A DNA stretch of 64,000 nt. It comes from Dielma fastidiosa (GTDB lineage: Bacteria; Bacillota_I; Bacilli_A; Erysipelotrichales; Erysipelotrichaceae). Position 1 is the first letter of the stretch, and each line of letters opens with the position of its first letter. A program made the position numbers and the translations under genes. The stretch lies in the NCBI RefSeq assembly GCF_000313565.1, contig NZ_HE578923.1, positions 495,445-559,444 of the forward strand. Reading direction: 5' to 3'. Under the pieces are notes generated by a model. That model was given only the letters and a program-made list of their open reading frames with translations. It searched no databases and was not told the DNA's origin. Below, piece by piece: positions 9,253 through 16,692 of the stretch.

Positions 9253-9287
9253 ATGTTCTTTTAATGAATATGATATAAATGAGAATC

Positions 9288-9339
9288 AAAAAAATTATGG
9301 CTTTATGAAATGTTTATTCTATAAGGTCATAATTTTTTT
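9288..9339. terminator. AT-rich terminator closing the mutY operon
   Basis: A near-perfect stem (9288-9306 with 9321-9338, two mismatches) has A and T tracts on either side. It lies just before the AT-rich PTS island and could work in both directions. Confidence 0.7.
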
Positions 9340-9381
9340 ATGCTTAATTTTGGCTAATTTAAAACCAATTAATAACGTTCG

Positions 9382-9410
9382 TTGACTTAATAAATGTATA
9401 AAGCTATAAT
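9382..9410 (+). promoter_or_regulatory. Promoter of the TrpA-like gene
   Basis: TTGACT (9382-9387), a 17-base spacer and TATAAT (9405-9410) form a near-consensus sigma-A promoter. The operator-like repeat begins at the next base. Confidence 0.85.
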
Positions 9411-9430
9411 AAAAGAAAGAAAAAGAAAAT
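9411..9430 (+). promoter_or_regulatory. Putative DeoR operator, copy 1
   Basis: A purine-rich repeat starting AAAAGAAAGAAAA sits immediately after the -10 box, covering the expected transcription start. It matches a second copy at 10253-10272 at 18 of 20 positions. Its G-AAA periodicity resembles the repeated half-sites used by DeoR-family repressors, and a DeoR gene lies directly downstream of the second copy. Confidence 0.6.
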
Positions 9431-9449
9431 ATAAGAAAGGATGAGATGT

Positions 9450-10172
9450 ATGAAATTTATTGGATATATACCTTTTGGCTACCCAAATATTGAAAAAAGT
9501 ATAGAAATTGTAGAAACTTATGTTGCAGCTGGCTGCAAAGCCTTAGAGATTAGTTTCCCGACGTATGATCCTGTTGATGAAAGTGAGATGATAACTGAAT
9601 ACATGAGGAAAGCATTGTCAAATTGTAATGATTATGAAAAATATATGACAGGTATTCAATGTGTTAGGGATAAGCATCCTAATCTTGAAATAAATTTGTT
9701 AATGTTTGTGGACATCATTGATCAAATTGGTCTGGAAAAGTTATGCAGTTTTTATACTAAAAACAGAATTGCTTGTATTATATGTCCTGATATTGACACA
9801 AATAAAGAGTTAAAGGCATATTTGGTAGGAAATGGTATTAAATTTTCATCTCCAGTTCATTACGATTTTACTGAAGCTGAAATAAAAAATTGCTTAAATA
9901 ATGATGGATTTGTTTATGTGCAAGCTTTTCCTACTAAGGGTCAAAAGGTTATTGAAGGTTATGATACACCGGATAAGATAATCTCTTATTTGAAAAGAGT
10001 GGGGGTAAAGCAGCCTATTTATGCAGGTGTTGGTATAAAAACTGTGGAGGATGTTCAATTAATTAAAGCTGCTGGTGCTGATGGATTTTTTGTTGGCGGT
10101 ACGCTAATGCGAATTATGGAAGATGATAGTCTTCAGTTAGCAATTAAACAATTTATTGATGCAGGTAAATAA
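9450..10172 (+). CDS. Tryptophan-synthase-alpha-like TIM-barrel protein
   Basis: A 240-residue TIM barrel clearly related to TrpA: the N-terminus GYIPFGYPN, the LEISFPTYDP segment and the C-terminal phosphate-binding GADGFFVGGTLMRI follow the TrpA plan. Glu33 aligns with the catalytic Glu49 of E. coli TrpA, but the partner Asp60 position is Glu44. There is no trpB or other trp gene nearby. It is first in a PTS locus, so it probably acts on a phosphorylated sugar derivative rather than indole-glycerol phosphate. ATG 9450 is preferred over 9441 because AAAGG abuts 9441. It is clearly AT-richer than genes before 9.3 kb. Confidence 0.75.
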   Translation: MKFIGYIPFGYPNIEKSIEIVETYVAAGCKALEISFPTYDPVDESEMITEYMRKALSNCNDYEKYMTGIQCVRDKHPNLEINLLMFVDIIDQIGLEKLCSFYTKNRIACIICPDIDTNKELKAYLVGNGIKFSSPVHYDFTEAEIKNCLNNDGFVYVQAFPTKGQKVIEGYDTPDKIISYLKRVGVKQPIYAGVGIKTVEDVQLIKAAGADGFFVGGTLMRIMEDDSLQLAIKQFIDAGK

Positions 10173-10215
10173 AAAAGGAAAAATAAGGAAAAACAATAAA
10201 AAGAAAGTTAAAGGA

Positions 10216-10244
10216 TTGACATTAACCTAATATTTTGTTAATAT
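10216..10244 (+). promoter_or_regulatory. Promoter of the DeoR regulator and PTS operon
   Basis: TTGACA (10216-10221), a 17-base spacer and TAATAT (10239-10244). It lies 43 bases after the TrpA-like stop, so the regulator-PTS operon can be transcribed independently. Confidence 0.8.
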
Positions 10245-10252
10245 TTGTATGT

Positions 10253-10272
10253 AAAAGAAAGAAAACGAAAAC
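10253..10272 (+). promoter_or_regulatory. Putative DeoR operator, copy 2
   Basis: This is the second copy of the AAAAGAAAGAAAA-type repeat, starting 9 bases after the -10 box. Its position before the DeoR gene suggests autoregulation and joint control with the TrpA-like gene. Confidence 0.6.
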
Positions 10273-10306
10273 AAAAGCAAGGGGATGTCATAGGTGAGGA
10301 AAGCAA

Positions 10307-11065
10307 ATGTTTCAAGAAGAAAGATTAAAATTTATCGTAGATTATGTCACTAAAAATAAAAAGGCATCGACAAAAGAATTGAGTGAGCTGTTAAGTACAT
10401 CGGTCGTGACAATTAGAGCAGATCTTAAAATTCTGCAGGAAAAAGATTTATTAGTTAAAACCCATGGTGGAGTAATGATTAATTCTTATAAAATTAACGA
10501 TGTGATTCCATCCAATGTTAAATTTCAAAAGTTTAAGCGTGAAAAAGCTAAGATAGCAGAATTGGCAAATCGTTATATTTCTGATGGCGATATTCTTATC
10601 ATAGACTCTGGATCAACAACCCTTGAATTAGCAAAATGTATAACTGCAGAAAATTTAACAGCTTTTACAAATGATTTGCAGATAGCTATTGAATTATCAA
10701 AGAAAAGAAACATTGATCTAACAGTTTCTGGCGGAACGCTTATTCCTGATGTTTATACATTAACCAGTTATGAAACAGTTAACTTTTACAAGCATTTACA
10801 TGTAGAAAAACTGTTCCTTAGCTGTGATGCCATAGATGCTGAATTTGGTATTTCTAATCGTGATAAACGCGAGGTGGAAATAAAAAAAGCTATGTTAAAG
10901 GCAGCTAATGAAGTTATTCTAATGGCTGATCACAGTAAAATGAATAACAGTGTTTTATTGCAGGTAGCCGATTTTGAAGATATTGATAAACTAATTGCTG
11001 ATGATATACCGGCCGATTTAAGAGCCGTTATTCAAAGCAAAGGAGTTGAAATAATTACTGAATAG
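10307..11065 (+). CDS. DeoR/GlpR family transcriptional regulator
   Basis: A 252-residue repressor. The N-terminal winged helix-turn-helix (residues 1-57, KKASTKELSELLSTSVVTIRADLKILQEK) and the C-terminal DeoR sensor domain with the GSTTLELAK phosphate-binding loop are both present. Members usually respond to a phosphorylated sugar intermediate. Its position between the TrpA-like gene and the PTS genes, and the two shared operator-like repeats, suggest it controls this island. It is followed after 11 bases by PTS IIB in the same transcript. Confidence 0.92.
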   Translation: MFQEERLKFIVDYVTKNKKASTKELSELLSTSVVTIRADLKILQEKDLLVKTHGGVMINSYKINDVIPSNVKFQKFKREKAKIAELANRYISDGDILIIDSGSTTLELAKCITAENLTAFTNDLQIAIELSKKRNIDLTVSGGTLIPDVYTLTSYETVNFYKHLHVEKLFLSCDAIDAEFGISNRDKREVEIKKAMLKAANEVILMADHSKMNNSVLLQVADFEDIDKLIADDIPADLRAVIQSKGVEIITE

Positions 11066-11076
11066 GAGGGAAAAAT

Positions 11077-11565
11077 ATGTCAGTAACATTAGCAAGAATT
11101 GATGATCGTTTAATTCACGGACAGATTGTGCATGCATGGATTGAATACTCTAAGGCAAAACACCTTTTGATTGCAGATGATTTTGCGTCAACTGATAAAA
11201 CATCTCAGCTAATGTTAAGGTTGGCAGCTCCCAAGACAATTAAATTAGTAATCCTCTCTTTAGAGGAAACGATTAATTATATAAAAGAAAATGAAAATGA
11301 ACCAATCTTTCTGATTGTACGTAATCCAGAGAGTATGCTTAAATTGTTGAATCTGGGTTTAGTCCTTTCTGAAATCAACTTAGGGAATATTAGTATGACT
11401 AAGTCACAAACTGGCAGAAAAATGCTTTTAAAAAATATTCATGTTGAACAGAATGATGTTGATTGTTTGAAGGCAATAGCCGAAAAAGGCGTTTATATAT
11501 ATATTAAATTGGTACCAGATGAACGTCCAATTGATGCTATTGACCTGATAAATAAGAAATATTAA
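11077..11565 (+). CDS. PTS mannose/fructose/sorbose-class EIIB
   Basis: A cytosolic phosphocarrier of 162 residues that passes phosphate from EIIA to the incoming sugar. The phospho-accepting His14 is in RIDDRLIHGQIVHAW, the hallmark of the mannose-class EIIB. The fold and length are canonical. It is second in the regulator-PTS operon with a GGAGGG ribosome binding site. Sugar specificity cannot be read from the sequence. Confidence 0.94.
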   Translation: MSVTLARIDDRLIHGQIVHAWIEYSKAKHLLIADDFASTDKTSQLMLRLAAPKTIKLVILSLEETINYIKENENEPIFLIVRNPESMLKLLNLGLVLSEINLGNISMTKSQTGRKMLLKNIHVEQNDVDCLKAIAEKGVYIYIKLVPDERPIDAIDLINKKY

Positions 11566-11584
11566 AGAAAGGAAAGGGGTCATT

Positions 11585-12334
11585 ATGTCATTATTAACTC
11601 AGGCACTTATCGCTTCATTGGTAATGTTCATCGTGTGGCTGGATTATGAATGGGTTCATGTCTGGACATATCGTCCAATTGTTTTAGGTCCTTTGATGGG
11701 CATTTGCCTAGGAAATTTGCAGATTGGACTTGAAGTAGGTGCAACCGTAGAATTAATGTTTTTAGCCACTGTATGGGTAGGCTCAGCTGTACCGCCAAAT
11801 GAAATATTATCGGCTGGTATTGCTACTGCTTTAGCAGTTACAACAGGGGATGCAACGGTAGCTATCGCTACAGCGCTGCCAATTGCAATATTGGGCAGTG
11901 CATTACTTACATTTAGGAATACGTTTATGAATACCTTTGCAATGCAGCATTTTGAAAAGGCTGCAGGTAAAGCAGATATAAAAGGAATGAAATTTTGGGG
12001 TATTATCATTCCTGTAGGTCTTTATCATTTAGTATTATTTGTTATACCAACATTCATTGCAGTATATTTTGGAGCAGATGTCTGCGTAAAAGTATTAGAA
12101 ATGATACCTCCGGAAGTACTGGCAGCAATTAACTGCGGAGGCCGTATGATTGGTGCTGTCGGACTTGCATTATTATTAAAATCAATTAACTTTAATAGAG
12201 CTTGGCCATTCTTCTTTTTGGGCTTCATATTCTCTGCTTATCTTGGTGTAGGTAACTTAGGTATTACGATGCTGGCGGTTGTCGTTGTAGGAATCATCTA
12301 CATGTATAAAGAAAAGACAGCCAGTAATAAGTAG
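11585..12334 (+). CDS. PTS mannose/sorbose-class EIIC permease
   Basis: A 249-residue membrane subunit with about seven to eight hydrophobic segments and the family motif around NLQIGLEVGATVELMFL. It forms the sugar channel together with EIID. It carries a strong ribosome binding site (AAAGGAAAGGGG) and lies between EIIB and EIID in the usual order. Confidence 0.93.
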   Translation: MSLLTQALIASLVMFIVWLDYEWVHVWTYRPIVLGPLMGICLGNLQIGLEVGATVELMFLATVWVGSAVPPNEILSAGIATALAVTTGDATVAIATALPIAILGSALLTFRNTFMNTFAMQHFEKAAGKADIKGMKFWGIIIPVGLYHLVLFVIPTFIAVYFGADVCVKVLEMIPPEVLAAINCGGRMIGAVGLALLLKSINFNRAWPFFFLGFIFSAYLGVGNLGITMLAVVVVGIIYMYKEKTASNK

Positions 12335-12345
12335 GAGGAAAAATC

Positions 12346-13161
12346 ATGGCTAAATTAGAAAAAAGTGATTTATGGAGGCTGTTTTGGTCAAGTCAATGGT
12401 TCACGGTTGGGTGTAATAATGAAAAGTTTGAATCTATGGGTTTTACACTATCATTAATACCAATTATTGAGAAACTTTATAGTAACGAGGAAGATCGCAA
12501 AGCTGCTTATTTACGGCATCAGGAAATATTTCTGACTGAGGCTCAATGTGCTAAGACTGTTATTGGCATAACTGCAGCAATGGAGGAACGTTATGCCAAT
12601 GAAGGTGACATTCCCGTTGAGTCAATTGGAGCAATTAAAGCAGCAATGATGGGACCTTTAGCAGGTATTGGTGATACGCTGTATCATGGTACTTTACGTC
12701 CAATCTTTGCGGGCATCGCAGTTAGTTTGGTAGCAGCAAGTGGATATACTAGTCCGCTAGGCTCAATTCTCTTCTTCTTGATCATGGGCGGAATTGGTCA
12801 ATTAATTAATTGGTTTGGCATCTTTAAGGGATATGAAAAAGGTGTTGAGCTAGTTGCAAATATTGAAGAAGCGGGTCTTATAGACAAAATAAGAGATTAT
12901 GCTTCCGTCTTAGGCTGCATTATCATGGGTGGATTCTCAGCTGTATTTGTTACGATAAATCTAGGTATAGAATATAATGCCGGAGAATCGGTAGTGAATC
13001 TGCAAAATACTTTAGATAGTATGATTCCGCATTTGCTGCCAATGACATATACATTATTCTTGTATTATCTAATTACCAAAAAGAAGGCTAACCCTATTGT
13101 ATTAATGGTAATAACCATGGTTGTAGGAGCAATTGGTTATATGCTTGGAATCTTTGCGTAA
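12346..13161 (+). CDS. PTS mannose/sorbose-class EIID
   Basis: A 271-residue membrane partner of EIIC. The N-terminal LEKSDLWRLFWSSQW is followed by the family segment MMGPLAGIGDTLYHGTLRPI and C-terminal hydrophobic helices. This component exists only in mannose-class PTS. Its GGAGG site lies 11 bases after the EIIC stop. The 51-base gap after it leads to the serine hydrolase gene with no terminator visible, so the operon continues. Confidence 0.94.
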   Translation: MAKLEKSDLWRLFWSSQWFTVGCNNEKFESMGFTLSLIPIIEKLYSNEEDRKAAYLRHQEIFLTEAQCAKTVIGITAAMEERYANEGDIPVESIGAIKAAMMGPLAGIGDTLYHGTLRPIFAGIAVSLVAASGYTSPLGSILFFLIMGGIGQLINWFGIFKGYEKGVELVANIEEAGLIDKIRDYASVLGCIIMGGFSAVFVTINLGIEYNAGESVVNLQNTLDSMIPHLLPMTYTLFLYYLITKKKANPIVLMVITMVVGAIGYMLGIFA

Positions 13162-13212
13162 ATGATAACCTGATAAGCGTATCTGGCACTGTAAGGATGT
13201 CTGGGAGGATCT

Positions 13213-14682
13213 ATGAATAATTTAGAAAAAAGTAATTGTTTAAAGGAGCATTTAGCTCCGGATAGTGTATTAACATTTATAAAAAATATTGAAGAGATAA
13301 TTGAACCGCATGGCATTGTAATGATTAAAAATGGCAAGATTATCTTAGATGCTAAGTGGGAACCTTATTCTACTGCCAGGCCTCATGCAGTTAATTCAGT
13401 AACTAAGACTTTTATAGGTATTGCTATTGGATTATTATATGATAAAGGTTTGATTCGTTTAGAGGATAAAGTTATTAGTTTCTTCCCTGAGGTTAAAATA
13501 GATTTACATAATACACAAGTCAGAGAAATGACAATCAAAAATGTGTTAACAATGTCGATGGGACAAATAACTACACCTATATTAGATGCTGATCGCAGTT
13601 GGGTAAGTGCTCTATTGAATAATCCAGTTACTTATACACCTGGAAGTATGTTTCATTATGATTCATTAGCCTCTTATTTATTGTCAGCTATTTATACAAA
13701 AGTTAAAGGTGAAAGTGTTGCCGCAGGACTTCAGCGAGAATTATTTATGCCCCTTGGTATCGAGAATGCGTATTTTTTTGATAATAAAGAGGGAATTACG
13801 ATTGGCGGCTTAGGTTTATTTATTCCTACTATTGGCTTAGCTAAAACTGGATATATGTTAATGAATCATGGCGTTTATGCTGGACATAGGATTCTGTCTG
13901 AAGAATGGTGTCAGATGCAATTAGCTAAACAAATTGATAATGCTGCTGCGTTTGCACCAAGTAAGCATGAGAGTCGCCAGGGCTATGGCTTTCAATGCTG
14001 GCATTGTGTGAATGGTGGCGTTAGAATGTCAGGGTTATGGGGACAAATGTGCCTAATGATGCCAGAATATAATTTTGTGATGGCAATTAACGCGAGGGGC
14101 TCAAGTTCTCAGCCAGTTCTAGATATATTTAATAAGACGATTTTACCAGCATTACAAGATGGAGATATTGAAGGTAGTCAATGCGAACTTGATAATTATC
14201 TCAGTACTCGTAAAGTAACGATTAATAATAATGATTTCACTTCTTATATGAAAGATATAATCAATAATAAAGAAGTGACAGTCAGTGCTGATGATATTTA
14301 TGATGTATCTAGATTTAAACTGACATTTGAAAATGATTTGCTTTTGTTTGAAGTTGAGAGAAAGAATAAAACATATAGTTGTATCTATCAGCAAAATTGT
14401 TTGAGAAAGGGTAAATCTAATATTGTAGATTTGTTTCCTCCTTATTATGATTCTCTGGCTAAGTCTAAAAATGAATTATTGAACTATCATGAACCAGTAT
14501 GCTTTGCTCAATATATTTGGGAAGACGAAGGCACACTCTTACTGACTGCTTTATTTGATAATGAAGCCACACACTTTATAATTCGTATTCATTTTGATTA
14601 TGAATATGCGGCTTTTGAATGGCAGCCTCTATCATGTTTTACCAAATATGAACAAGTAATTGTTCACGGGAGATATGTATGA
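13213..14682 (+). CDS. Beta-lactamase-family serine hydrolase in a PTS operon
   Basis: A 489-residue cytosolic-looking protein with no signal peptide. The N-terminal two thirds is a class C beta-lactamase/esterase fold: SxxK at Ser62-Lys65 (NSVTKTF) and a Tyr149 motif (FHYDSLAS). The C-terminal 150 residues resemble the extra domain of multi-domain esterases of this family. Relatives are D-aminopeptidases, esterases or transacylases, usually extracellular; here the lack of export and the operon place it on an imported, phosphorylated compound. Its stop overlaps the EIIA start by 4 bases. Hydrolysis of an acyl or amide group on the sugar is an inference. Confidence 0.82.
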   Translation: MNNLEKSNCLKEHLAPDSVLTFIKNIEEIIEPHGIVMIKNGKIILDAKWEPYSTARPHAVNSVTKTFIGIAIGLLYDKGLIRLEDKVISFFPEVKIDLHNTQVREMTIKNVLTMSMGQITTPILDADRSWVSALLNNPVTYTPGSMFHYDSLASYLLSAIYTKVKGESVAAGLQRELFMPLGIENAYFFDNKEGITIGGLGLFIPTIGLAKTGYMLMNHGVYAGHRILSEEWCQMQLAKQIDNAAAFAPSKHESRQGYGFQCWHCVNGGVRMSGLWGQMCLMMPEYNFVMAINARGSSSQPVLDIFNKTILPALQDGDIEGSQCELDNYLSTRKVTINNNDFTSYMKDIINNKEVTVSADDIYDVSRFKLTFENDLLLFEVERKNKTYSCIYQQNCLRKGKSNIVDLFPPYYDSLAKSKNELLNYHEPVCFAQYIWEDEGTLLLTALFDNEATHFIIRIHFDYEYAAFEWQPLSCFTKYEQVIVHGRYV

Positions 14683-15086
14683 TTGGTATTTTATTGATAA
14701 GTCATGGTAATTTCTCGGTTGGAATTAAAAATTCAGCCGAAATGTTTTTCAGTAATTCAATTGATGCATTTGATGCAATTGTATATAACGAGAATATAAG
14801 TTTGGAACAATTTGATGAACTGCTCAAAAATAAAATTCAAGAGCTGAATGATGGTTCAGGAATTGTCATTCTTGGTGATCTCGCTGGTGGAACACCAATA
14901 AATCGTTCAATTTCTTTATTGAATGATGACGTTTATCTAATTGCTGGCTTTAATTTTAATTTATTAATTGATTTATTAATTAAGCGTAAGGTTCTCTCTC
15001 ATATCAGTGAATTAAATTTACACGATATGATTGAAGAGGCAAAATCAGGGATGATTTTCATTAATGAATTACTGGAGGTGTTATAA
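14679..15086 (+). CDS. PTS mannose-class EIIA
   Basis: A 135-residue phosphocarrier taking phosphate from HPr. The active His9 is in GILLISHGNFSVG, the standard mannose-class EIIA site. A GGTPINRS loop is also typical. It completes a full EIIA-B-C-D set with IIB, IIC and IID upstream. Its placement after the hydrolase, and coupling with it by ATGA overlap, indicate that the hydrolase belongs to the same pathway. Confidence 0.93.
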   Translation: MIGILLISHGNFSVGIKNSAEMFFSNSIDAFDAIVYNENISLEQFDELLKNKIQELNDGSGIVILGDLAGGTPINRSISLLNDDVYLIAGFNFNLLIDLLIKRKVLSHISELNLHDMIEEAKSGMIFINELLEVL

Positions 15087-15890
15087 TTGAAATTTATTGA
15101 TTTATTTAATAAAAAGCCCATAATTGGGATGGTTCACTTGCTGCCTTTACCTTCAAGTCCTTTATTTGATGGTGATTTAGATAAAATCGAAGCACGAGCC
15201 ATAGCTGATACTGAGGCATTAATTCAAGGTGGTGTTGATGCCTTTATTATCGAAAATTTTGGGGATGTGCCTTATGATAATACAATTTCCCTAGAAGCTT
15301 ATTCAGTGATGCTGTCAATAACAAATAAAATCAGACAAATGACTGAAATTCCATTTGGATTAAATATCCAATTTAATTGTATCGAACATGAATGGTCGAT
15401 GGCGTATGCAGCCAAGGCGGATTTTATCAGAGTTGAATCTTTTGTGGAAAATCGAATTGGAACTCACGGCATTAGTTTTGCCAGTGCTCCCAAACTAATG
15501 AGGATGAAAAACTCATATCCTGCAAAAAGCATGATTTTCTCCGATATTAATGTTAAGCATACATATCCGATGACCGAAATAACAATGGAAGATGCCGCCC
15601 ATGAAGCAATTGAATCGGGTAGTGATGCAGTAATTGTTACTGGTAAGATAACAGGTCAGAATCCTAAGCTAGAAGATGTACAGGATTTAAAGGACAAAAT
15701 TAGAAATATACCAATTTTAATAGGCAGCGGTGTAAATTCAGAAAATGTTAACGAGTTTCTACAAGTGGCAGATGGTATAATTGTCGGCAGCTCTTTAAAA
15801 TATAACGGTGATGTATATCAAGGAATTGATCCACTACGAGTAAAGAATTTTATGAATATTGTCAAGGGACATCAAGCATTTGCTGATTGA
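15087..15890 (+). CDS. BtpA/SgcQ family protein
   Basis: A 267-residue TIM-barrel protein of the BtpA family. The N-terminal PIIGMVHLLPLPSSP and the IIENFGDVPY segment are diagnostic. It starts at TTG right after the EIIA stop, with GGAGGTG seven bases upstream. SgcQ, a homologue, sits in a PTS-containing cluster of E. coli of unknown substrate, and cyanobacterial BtpA was linked to photosystem I stability. In this operon a role in sugar-phosphate metabolism is more likely. It closes the island, with a terminator 14 bases on. Confidence 0.88.
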   Translation: MKFIDLFNKKPIIGMVHLLPLPSSPLFDGDLDKIEARAIADTEALIQGGVDAFIIENFGDVPYDNTISLEAYSVMLSITNKIRQMTEIPFGLNIQFNCIEHEWSMAYAAKADFIRVESFVENRIGTHGISFASAPKLMRMKNSYPAKSMIFSDINVKHTYPMTEITMEDAAHEAIESGSDAVIVTGKITGQNPKLEDVQDLKDKIRNIPILIGSGVNSENVNEFLQVADGIIVGSSLKYNGDVYQGIDPLRVKNFMNIVKGHQAFAD

Positions 15891-15903
15891 TTAAATAAAA
15901 ATA

Positions 15904-15940
15904 AACAGCAGAAGGTATTTAAACCATCTGCTGTTTTATT
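15904..15940. terminator. Terminator at the end of the PTS island
   Basis: AACAGCAGA (15904-15912) pairs with TCTGCTGTT (15927-15935), with an inner GGT/ACC extension and a T-rich tail. It also faces the end of the minus-strand hicB-type gene. Confidence 0.85.
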
Positions 15941-16349
15941 ATTGATGACGTTTTGACAGTCCCATTTTTTGAAGCAGCGCTTCCTGCAAAAGCGATGAAA
16001 AGTTTATATTCTCCTTTTCGGCTAATTGATTCAGCCATGCGGGAAGCGTTACATTTTTTCTGATAGATTTTGTGCTGTAAGTCTTTGTCCATTCATCCAT
16101 ATCGATGCTGATAAGTGCGGTATATGTATTCTCACTGGTTTTATATTTTAAAATATCTGAGGCAGCTGGCGGCATAATACCACGTTCAAGATAGTCAGCG
16201 ATACCGATTCCTAATGCTTCCTCCGCTTTCTCAAAAGCCTCCTGTAAATTCATGCCTTGAGTCACAATGAAATCAAAATCGGGATAGGTAACGGTAATAC
16301 CATCATCAGCGATTGTAAAAACAGCCGGATAATAAAATTTTCCTAACAT
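15939..16349 (-). CDS. HicB-type antitoxin, apparently orphan
   Basis: A 136-residue protein with an N-terminal HicB partial RNase-H fold (YYPAVFTIADDGITVTYPDF, then EAFEKAEEALG) and a C-terminal ribbon-helix-helix DNA-binding part (RKNVTLPAWLNQLAEKENINFSSLLQEAL). HicB normally neutralises the small mRNA-cleaving toxin HicA. No HicA-like frame is visible on either side. A 14-base palindrome lies about 60 bases upstream and may be its operator. It may have been retained as a transcriptional regulator or as an anti-addiction protein. Confidence 0.82.
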   Translation of the reverse strand: MLGKFYYPAVFTIADDGITVTYPDFDFIVTQGMNLQEAFEKAEEALGIGIADYLERGIMPPAASDILKYKTSENTYTALISIDMDEWTKTYSTKSIRKNVTLPAWLNQLAEKENINFSSLLQEALLQKMGLSKRHQ

Positions 16350-16407
16350 AACGTTTTTCCTTTCTCTTATACTGGCTCAATAAATGAATTATTAGTATAT
16401 CATAATT

Positions 16408-16430
16408 ATAATGCGCATTATACGCATTAT
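16408..16430. promoter_or_regulatory. Palindromic operator candidate upstream of hicB-type gene
   Basis: A perfect 14-base palindrome ATAATGCGCATTAT (16408-16421) is followed by a further half-site ACGCATTAT. Read on the minus strand this gives tandem TATAATGCG units overlapping a possible -10 box. The arrangement suits a dimeric ribbon-helix-helix repressor. Confidence 0.55.
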
Positions 16431-16516
16431 AAAGAGCTAGTCAGTGTTTTTATTTTTGTTTATAGAAAAGCATTAAACAATGATTACGCTAATTTTTTTC
16501 ATATTTTTAATTATCA

Positions 16517-16545
16517 TTGACATCGGACTTGTTTAGCAGTATAGT
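16517..16545 (+). promoter_or_regulatory. Promoter of the three-gene ABC exporter
   Basis: TTGACA (16517-16522), a 17-base spacer and TATAGT (16540-16545). The start of the ATPase gene is 147 bases downstream, leaving a long leader. Confidence 0.82.
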
Positions 16546-16551
16546 GAAATT

Positions 16552-16692
16552 CCATAATAAGCAACTTATTATCATTCATGTCTGGTAATATGAATGCAAA
16601 GTATCAAGACATGGCTGTGCCGATAATCATTGCACACAGATTTATCTGACATGTCCGCTGATGGTCTAACTGTACTTAAGGAGGTAAGTATC
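16552..16692 (+). promoter_or_regulatory. Structured 5' leader with mutually exclusive pairings
   Basis: Segment 1 CATGTCT (16577-16583) pairs with segment 2 AGACATG (16607-16613). Segment 2 can alternatively pair with segment 3 CATGTCC (16650-16656). The ribosome binding site AGGAGG (16679-16684) is the loop of a small hairpin, TACTTA (16673-16678) with TAAGTA (16685-16690). No known riboswitch class was recognised. The layout suggests translational control. Confidence 0.4.

Noticed and set aside
16552-16692. A fluoride or other known riboswitch in the ABC exporter leader
   Set aside because: A GCTGATGG segment recalls the fluoride motif, but the rest of the consensus and the pseudoknot arms are absent.
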